Assembly: GCA_013288145.1 (NCBI GenBank)
Contig: JABDCJ010000015.1
Coordinates: forward strand, 7,316-42,606
Reading direction: 5' to 3'
From: Nitrososphaerota archaeon
GTDB lineage: Archaea; Thermoproteota; Nitrososphaeria; Nitrososphaerales; CADDZS01
Length of the DNA: 35,291 nucleotides
Shown here: piece after piece, positions 30,588 to 35,291 of the stretch
How positions within the stretch are numbered: the first letter of the stretch is position 1
How the letters are laid out: each line of letters starts with the position of its first letter
Position numbers and translations under genes: made by a program
The notes under the pieces: generated by a model
Database searches by the model: none
What the model saw: the letters and a program-made list of their open reading frames with translations, nothing else
Told to the model about the DNA's origin: nothing

Positions 30588-32841
30588 AGCCGATCACTTT
30601 CGCCGAAAGCACGCTTCCGGAGCTTTGTGTGAAGATCGCCGAGGAAGCACCCGAAGTTGGTTGTCCGGTGCTTGAAGCCGACGACGAAACATTGCTAGGG
30701 AAGTATGCCATACAGCTTTGCGGCGCGCCGCCCTGATTCAGGTGCTGCACCTGTAAGAGCAGGTTGTTAGCCTGGATGATCAGAGATTGCGCATGCTGGG
30801 AGTCTATCTGCTGTCCCCAGAACTCGGCTCCTTCGAGTGCTTTGCTAATCTGGGTGGCCAGAGAGTTCCTCGCGTTAGTGACGCATGCAAGCTGGTTTTC
30901 GAGTGCGTTGTAAGTTGCGGGATCTGAACTTCTCATGGCTACTGTGGAAATGTTCAGACTATCACGGCCAAGCTGACCCACTGGCGAGTTGATCTGTCTG
31001 TATACTTGCTCGAGGTATACGAAGGTACTCTCGCTGTTTCGGATCGAGTTGGGTAGTGCCCAGGGTTCTATGTACTGTGCCAAAGCATTTCCCTCGTGGA
31101 CATAGTCGTCCTTGAGACCGAGGACGAGAAGCATTGTTGAGCGGATGTCGACATGCTCAGTGAAGGTGACGCTGTCAATACCGATCGGAGTGATTCCGGG
31201 TCCGACCAGTCCCAGCCAGGTGGTGGTGATCTGTTTTTGCACGTCGCCGTGGTTCCATGCAAAGCCGCTATCAAAGAATGTACAGCCACCAGTGCAGTTG
31301 TCTCCAAGGGTGAGCATGTAGAGGTCCGGATTCCCAAAGAGGGTGAATGTTGGAGTCCTCGCCGGATCGGCCGTGACCATGTGCAGCAAATTCTCCTCGA
31401 GCGGATTTGCGAGATACTTTGTCACGGTGAGATTCTTTCCGGTGTATGGATTGTACGCAGTCAGGTTTCCCGAGGCCTGCTCAAATGTGCGCGTAACACT
31501 ATCATTGGGACCGGGGTTGCCGTTGATGTAGATAGTCGGCGCAGAATCATAGTGTGCCTGGAACGGCGTCGTGACGTTGTGCTCTACTGCGAGTATCCCC
31601 TGCAGGTTCGCGTCGATTTCTCCAATCTGGCCATAGGTGCACGGAATGGACACGCCGTCGCAATTTGCTGGAGTCGGTGAACCGCCAACAAAGTGGTCGC
31701 CCTCGTCGGAGGTGATTACAAAGAGAGTGTTCTTTGTCGTTATGCCGTCCTTTTCCAGCCTCGCAAAGAATGAGGCGAACGCGCTGTTGTAAGCGTCGAG
31801 CTGCGCGACGTATCCCGCCTCTCCCGGACCGTATGCAGTTCCGTTGACATGGTTGTCGTGTGCATCAGCAATGTATGCATAAGTTACCGGTATTCCATGC
31901 TCCTGCATCGCTGCTACATACGCTAGAGATACGGCTGGAGTCATGCTGTCATAACCCGGGAATCCAATGTCGCCATTGACGTCCTGGATGGTGTTTCCCG
32001 TGAGGTCCTTCAGGTTACTGCCCGGACTGATTACTTTGTCAACGTACTTGCTACCGAATAGAGCAGAGAATCCGTCGTACCCTCCGGGCTCGTCTGGTAG
32101 GATGTCGGAAACTCCGCCGTTCTTGTTAGAGCAGATCGCATCCGACTGCGCGCAGTGAACAGCGATGCCCTCAAAGTCGGCACTTGCCTGGTAAGGGTTG
32201 GTGTTGGCAAGATTTGTCTGGGAAGAGTTTGCACCAAACACCGTGGGAATGTCCGGGAAAAGGCTCTCAAGCTCGGTGTTTGCCGTGGCTACAGAACCAA
32301 AGTTGCAGCCAGCGCGAGTGTATGGAACCCAAGGAGCTGGCGCGTTAAGGCCCTGGGATGTTAGCATGTTGTATGTTGTATCAGTGCCATTCGGGCTTCC
32401 GAGCGGATTCAAGCGATCTGTCCAATACGAGAAAGATGATGCAAAGTTTGCGGATCCATTCTGATAATATCCATAAGCGTTTGCAACTGGAACCCCGTGC
32501 TGGTCACCATAGACACCGGTTATCGAAGTAAGAATGTCATCCGCAGTGTGCGAAATCAAAGGAGTTTGTTGATTTGTGGATATTACCCCGTTTTGCTCGA
32601 TGAAATTGAGCAAGGCAGGCATCTGTTCAAGATCTGACGGAACGTTGGGATTATCCCGCACAAAGTGCGTGTTATCGAATTGTATGTAGATCACGTGCTG
32701 GATTCCGTTTGCCAGCTGACACGGGTTTTTCGACGAAGAGGACGCCGAAAAAATTGTTCCCGGAGCTACGAGAAGGATGAAAGAAGACACGAGAAGGATT
32801 GCTACCAGAGAAATATGCCCTAAATACTTTGATCGATGCAA
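30586..32841 (-). CDS. Secreted alkaline-phosphatase-superfamily hydrolase
   Basis: This 751-residue protein has a signal peptide (residues about 8-33). Its large domain carries alkaline-phosphatase-superfamily metal motifs: D56 in YIQFDNTHF, a nucleophile-region Thr99 in LISHTADDILTSITGVYGDQHG, AYIADAHDNH, VITSDEGDHFVGG (metal Asp/His) and NHGDVQKQI (metal His). This points to an extracellular phosphoesterase, phosphodiesterase or sulfatase-like enzyme, and the exact substrate is not evident. Residues about 610-720 add a helical region (RQINSPVGQLGRDSL, then ALENQLACVTNARNSLATQIS), and the end is Ser-rich without an obvious anchor. TTG 32841 is chosen because the hydrophobic core begins 8 residues later and a TATA-like AATTACAAATT lies upstream. 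Many N-x-S/T sites suggest glycosylation. Confidence 0.8.
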   Translation of the reverse strand: MHRSKYLGHISLVAILLVSSFILLVAPGTIFSASSSSKNPCQLANGIQHVIYIQFDNTHFVRDNPNVPSDLEQMPALLNFIEQNGVISTNQQTPLISHTADDILTSITGVYGDQHGVPVANAYGYYQNGSANFASSFSYWTDRLNPLGSPNGTDTTYNMLTSQGLNAPAPWVPYTRAGCNFGSVATANTELESLFPDIPTVFGANSSQTNLANTNPYQASADFEGIAVHCAQSDAICSNKNGGVSDILPDEPGGYDGFSALFGSKYVDKVISPGSNLKDLTGNTIQDVNGDIGFPGYDSMTPAVSLAYVAAMQEHGIPVTYAYIADAHDNHVNGTAYGPGEAGYVAQLDAYNSAFASFFARLEKDGITTKNTLFVITSDEGDHFVGGSPTPANCDGVSIPCTYGQIGEIDANLQGILAVEHNVTTPFQAHYDSAPTIYINGNPGPNDSVTRTFEQASGNLTAYNPYTGKNLTVTKYLANPLEENLLHMVTADPARTPTFTLFGNPDLYMLTLGDNCTGGCTFFDSGFAWNHGDVQKQITTTWLGLVGPGITPIGIDSVTFTEHVDIRSTMLLVLGLKDDYVHEGNALAQYIEPWALPNSIRNSESTFVYLEQVYRQINSPVGQLGRDSLNISTVAMRSSDPATYNALENQLACVTNARNSLATQISKALEGAEFWGQQIDSQHAQSLIIQANNLLLQVQHLNQGGAPQSCMAYFPSNVSSSASSTGQPTSGASSAIFTQSSGSVLSAKVIG

Positions 32842-32980
32842 GTTAGAATCGCGGTGTCAGGCGCGACATTGCTAATTTGTAATTATCCTATGAAGATCGT
32901 ATAGAAAATCTTCGTCTATTGTGAATTCCAAAAATAGAAAAGAATTCTATAAGATTGTTTAGGCGGCAGGTAATTTCTAA

Positions 32981-33139
32981 CTATAGAGTTGATCGTTCTT
33001 GATTTCTCGCGACTAGCTGGAGTGTTTCATCCTGAGCGCTGGCCTTATCTCTACCACCGAGAAAAATGGCCAGCACCTCAAGTTCCATAGGTGCTCCGTA
33101 TTCCATTTTGACGAGCATATCCTGATTCAGATCGGTCAT
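32981..33139 (-). CDS. Small protein, 52 aa, divergent from membrane protein
   Basis: The minus-strand ATG 33139 opens a 52-codon frame ending at TAG 32981, reading MTDLNQDMLVKMEYGAPMEL then EVLAIFLGGRDKASAQDETL. It is amphipathic, acidic at the start and without cysteines. The balanced composition suggests a real gene. The start lies only 20 bases from the nominal start of the next gene, which argues that that gene really begins further in. The family is not recognised. Confidence 0.45.
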   Translation of the reverse strand: MTDLNQDMLVKMEYGAPMELEVLAIFLGGRDKASAQDETLQLVARNQERSTL

Positions 33140-33159
33140 CTAATCGCAGATTCCCAAGC

Positions 33160-33651
33160 GTGAAGCTAATCCATTACATCCTTCCATTTCAAGCGTCCGG
33201 ATTTGAGTTTCTATCATCGTTAAGAAGAGAAATCGAGAACGAAAATCTTCGAAAAATACGGAATCGATTTACAAATTTGATCCCTGACTATCTTACTCTT
33301 GTGACGGAATCAACCGGCATCCTGGTTCTGCTGATTTTTGTATTCTACGCTTCTCGGATGCTCGCATCATTCAGAAAGGGAATGCTAGAAAGAGGCTGGA
33401 AATTCGTCACGACGGGGGCAATCTTGCTTGTAGCCGCTCAGATTCCAATTGTGTTGGGATCAGTCAGTACAGGTGTTCTTGCTTCGATCCTAGTTAACAT
33501 TGCAAACTTCGGTCGTTTTGGCGCTATTCTCTTGCTTACCTTGGGATTCAGGGACCAATATCAGATATGGCGGGTAGACGGGAAAGTTAATACACAATTT
33601 GCAGAGTCGGCGGATAGTATCGCTGATGTCCAGAATCTAAGCTCAGCCTAA
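33160..33651 (+). CDS. Small integral membrane protein
   Basis: The frame encodes 163 residues. Three hydrophobic helices (about residues 50-68, 83-105 and 108-130) with a basic loop FRKGMLERGWK between the first two make up the core. The C-terminal 35 residues are soluble. The first 45 residues are hydrophilic and may be untranslated. A TATA-like ATTTACAAATTT (33267-33278) lies 30 bases before an in-frame GTG at 33301, which would start the protein right before helix 1, as in the similar membrane protein at 10139-10522. The longest frame is reported because the choice cannot be settled. Function unknown. Confidence 0.6.
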   Translation: MKLIHYILPFQASGFEFLSSLRREIENENLRKIRNRFTNLIPDYLTLVTESTGILVLLIFVFYASRMLASFRKGMLERGWKFVTTGAILLVAAQIPIVLGSVSTGVLASILVNIANFGRFGAILLLTLGFRDQYQIWRVDGKVNTQFAESADSIADVQNLSSA

Positions 33652-33868
33652 GAGAATCGACGATGACACGATTCTCTCAGTGATATCAGGGTGCGCTCGA
33701 ATTTCAATTGGGAAGTCAAGCTCAAGGTATTGGCTTATTCCAAGACCCCGAATGTAGGAAAAACTTGCCGTTTTGCTACCAAACAGCTCTAGACTGTTTC
33801 GGAAAATGTTATTCTATGATATATCTGGGGTTTGCGCCAACATAATTCACGAAGCGTGATCATTACAC

Positions 33869-34198
33869 ATGGAGATGTACGATTTGCTTCAATGCGTGGA
33901 CAGGGGACTGGACACTTTCGGCTCAAACATGAAACAGGCTGTATACTGGGCGCTAATGTCCAAGGAAGCTCTATCATCTGATAAAATCCTCTCGAATCCC
34001 GAAGCATTCGTGCGTGCTCTAAAAGAGATATTCGGCAATGGATACCCGCTCGCAGAAAGATCTATCATCAGAGAAATGAAAAAAACGTTCGAGCTTGAAA
34101 TGCCTTCCAGATCTTACAATATTCTCGAAGCCTTTGACATTGTCAGTAAAGATATCACTGATGTATCTGAACCTGCAGTAATGTCAAGAAATTTCTAG
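33869..34198 (+). CDS. Hypothetical helical protein, possibly DUF3227-like
   Basis: This is a 109-residue, mainly helical, soluble protein. The opening LLQCVDRGLDTFGSNMKQAVYWALMSKEALSSD, then NPEAFVRALKEIFGNGYPLAERSIIREM, recalls the archaeal DUF3227-type small proteins (NPExF...IFGxGxxxxExxII), recalled from family knowledge rather than a search. No metal or catalytic motif is visible. A TATA-like GATATATC (about 33817-33824) lies some 48 bases before ATG 33869. Such proteins are common in Thaumarchaeota and some resemble C-terminal parts of signalling proteins. The role is unknown. Confidence 0.65.
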   Translation: MEMYDLLQCVDRGLDTFGSNMKQAVYWALMSKEALSSDKILSNPEAFVRALKEIFGNGYPLAERSIIREMKKTFELEMPSRSYNILEAFDIVSKDITDVSEPAVMSRNF

Positions 34199-34373
34199 TC
34201 TTCCATTCCGGGCCTTAACTTGGTCTGAAACTATTCTGTTATACAAGAATTCCTTTCTTGTGGCCACTCATCGGAGCAATTTCATTCCTCACAATCCTGA
34301 ATTTTTCGTTAAAAACTCTACTCCAGCAAGGGCATCGGAAGATCGATGCTACATTCGACCTGCCTTGAACACT

Positions 34374-34796
34374 CTATTTTGATTTTAGGATCATTTGAGT
34401 GGCTGTTGCTCTTGCAACTTCCTTGCCTTCGCCGCTTTTCAAGATCGATTCTACCAGCGCAACAGTCCGACCTTTGTGGATAACTTTCGCTTCGCCGCTC
34501 AGCTGTCCTTCAAAAACAGGGCGGAGAAAGTTGATCTTCAGCTCGAGTGTCGTGAACGACTCATCATCCTCAAGTAGGGTCGCAATCGCTACTCCCATAC
34601 AAAGATCGGCCAGGTCTGTCATAATTCCTCCGTGAAGCGTTCCCATCGGATTGTGGAATCTCTGATCCACGTTCATGACGGCAGCCGCATGCCCCTCTCC
34701 AAGCTCGACAACATTTATTCCAAGTGTTTTGGCAATCGGAGGCGGCTCTTCCTTTCCATCCTTGATCGCTTGCATTCTGTCTTTTAGCGAAACCAT
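34374..34796 (-). CDS. PaaI-type hotdog-fold thioesterase
   Basis: This 140-residue acyl-CoA (or aryl-CoA) thioesterase has the hotdog signature FHNPMGTLHGGIMTDLADLCMGVAI with the active-site HGG and acidic D, then TLELKINFLRPVFEGQLSGEAKVIHKGRTVALVE, the conserved strand-helix end. Length is normal for the PaaI family. It begins 14 bases after the stop of an HxlR-type regulator on the same strand, so both form an operon and the regulator probably controls it. PaaI enzymes release CoA from phenylacetyl and related intermediates, and the substrate here is open. Start ATG 34796. Confidence 0.88.
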   Translation of the reverse strand: MVSLKDRMQAIKDGKEEPPPIAKTLGINVVELGEGHAAAVMNVDQRFHNPMGTLHGGIMTDLADLCMGVAIATLLEDDESFTTLELKINFLRPVFEGQLSGEAKVIHKGRTVALVESILKSGEGKEVARATATQMILKSK

Positions 34797-34810
34797 TTCA
34801 TCTCTCTTCC

Positions 34811-35179
34811 CTAACGGACTTCAATCGCCGGCACAGAAATCTCCAAGCGAGATCTCTCGTTATTCATCAGCCATTTCCTACCCCACTTTTTCAACTCGAA
34901 TAGCGAGTCGCTCAGCTCCTTGCCCATAGGTGTTAGCGAATATTCGACTGAGACCGGGGAGGTGTCGAGTACCTTTCTTCGGACTATTCCTTCGGCGGTG
35001 AGACGCTTCAGCGTCCTCGACAGGGTTTTAGATCCTACGTCTCCGATCTCTCGTTTTAGCTCATTGAACTTCATCGGCCTATCATGAAGATATCTGATTG
35101 CAATCATGTTCCAGTCATTGCCCAGAAGCTTCATTGTCGCAACGATTGCACACTTTTCAGGAGTGTGATTGGCGCTCAT
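34811..35179 (-). CDS. HxlR-type winged-helix regulator of the thioesterase operon
   Basis: This protein of about 122 residues has an N-terminal Cys in EKCAIVATMKLLGNDWNMIAIRYL. A clear helix-turn-helix follows (MKFNELKREIGDVGSKTLSRTLKRLTAEGIVRR), with wing VSVEYSLTPMGKEL and a dimerisation helix ELKKWGRKWL. This is the standard HxlR/DUF24 plan. The frame is open from TTG 35215, but a TATA box CTATAAAA (35217-35224 on this strand) directly touches that codon. ATG 35179 therefore starts the protein with a leader of about 15 bases. The thioesterase follows after 14 bases, and autoregulation of this operon is likely. Confidence 0.88.
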   Translation of the reverse strand: MSANHTPEKCAIVATMKLLGNDWNMIAIRYLHDRPMKFNELKREIGDVGSKTLSRTLKRLTAEGIVRRKVLDTSPVSVEYSLTPMGKELSDSLFELKKWGRKWLMNNERSRLEISVPAIEVR

Positions 35180-35216
35180 TTTTTGATACTTGGTGACACC
35201 ACGAGCACTGCTCAAG

Positions 35217-35224
35217 TTTTATAG
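35217..35224 (-). promoter_or_regulatory. TATA box of the HxlR-thioesterase operon
   Basis: CTATAAAA on the minus strand is centred about 41 bases from ATG 35179. It fixes the start of the regulator gene and argues against the longer TTG frame. Confidence 0.6.
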
Positions 35225-35229
35225 TTTCC

Positions 35230-35291
35230 TTTTGTCACTTAGAGGCAAAGCGATACCCCGACCGTTCGGGAAAGTGGGACGGTCTGGCAGC
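35230..35291. other. Unassigned right edge with a short hairpin
   Basis: CCCGA (35257-35261) and TCGGG (35266-35270) make a short GC-rich hairpin, and GACCGT/ACGGTC also pair across it. It could be the start of a structured RNA or gene reading out of the window. No tRNA D-arm or rRNA motif is recognisable in the visible 60 bases. Confidence 0.25.

Overview
The window reads as chromosomal DNA from an archaeon of the TACK group, most likely a non-ammonia-oxidising (terrestrial) member of the Thaumarchaeota/Nitrososphaeria. This placement is an inference. It rests on archaeal winged-helix regulators, leaderless promoters with TATA boxes about 26-36 bases before ATG, GTG or TTG starts, a Sulfolobus-type KD(P)G aldolase, a single-domain KaiC-like ATPase, F420/flavin LLM oxidoreductases, Ser/Thr-rich membrane-anchored surface proteins and many tiny zinc proteins. 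No rRNA, complete tRNA, CRISPR array, insertion sequence or ammonia-oxidation gene was seen.

Region 1-4560 is accessory in character. Its first 52 bases are a perfect inverted copy of 810-861, so position 1 may be a contig edge. It holds a winged-helix regulator, a 67-residue protein with a palindrome between TATA box and start, a GtrA-like membrane protein, several small zinc proteins, a badly deleted acyltransferase-3 remnant, a probable second decayed frame, a DUF1328-like membrane microprotein, a CsbD-like stress protein and a C2H2 frame broken by an amber codon.

Region 4600-12300 is denser. It contains a histidine kinase/response regulator operon, a zinc-ribbon protein, a UbiE-like methyltransferase joined to a polytopic (possibly UbiA-like) membrane protein that suggests lipoquinone metabolism, an LLM oxidoreductase split by a frameshift, a small membrane protein, a winged-helix + KaiC-like pair, and a second member of the zinc-microprotein family first met at 2569.

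Region 12300-23320 has a secreted BNR-repeat propeller, KD(P)G aldolase (kdgA), a MutS-family ATPase without a mismatch-recognition domain, a VOC/glyoxalase protein, a divergent Tag-type glycosylase, an orphan anchored peptide/solute-binding protein, two tandem C2H2 proteins and an acetamidase/formamidase.

Region 23340-35291 opens with a 1200-residue surface protein that looks like two fused paralogues, each with a membrane segment, a six-unit propeller and a Thr-rich stalk, capped by an Ig-like domain. Next come a second LLM oxidoreductase with an HxlR regulator, an aldo/keto reductase, a Rieske ferredoxin, a large secreted alkaline-phosphatase-superfamily protein, small conserved-looking proteins, and an HxlR-thioesterase operon. 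The picture is of a heterotrophic archaeon with an elaborate cell surface, F420/flavin redox chemistry, sugar-acid catabolism and much small-protein regulation.
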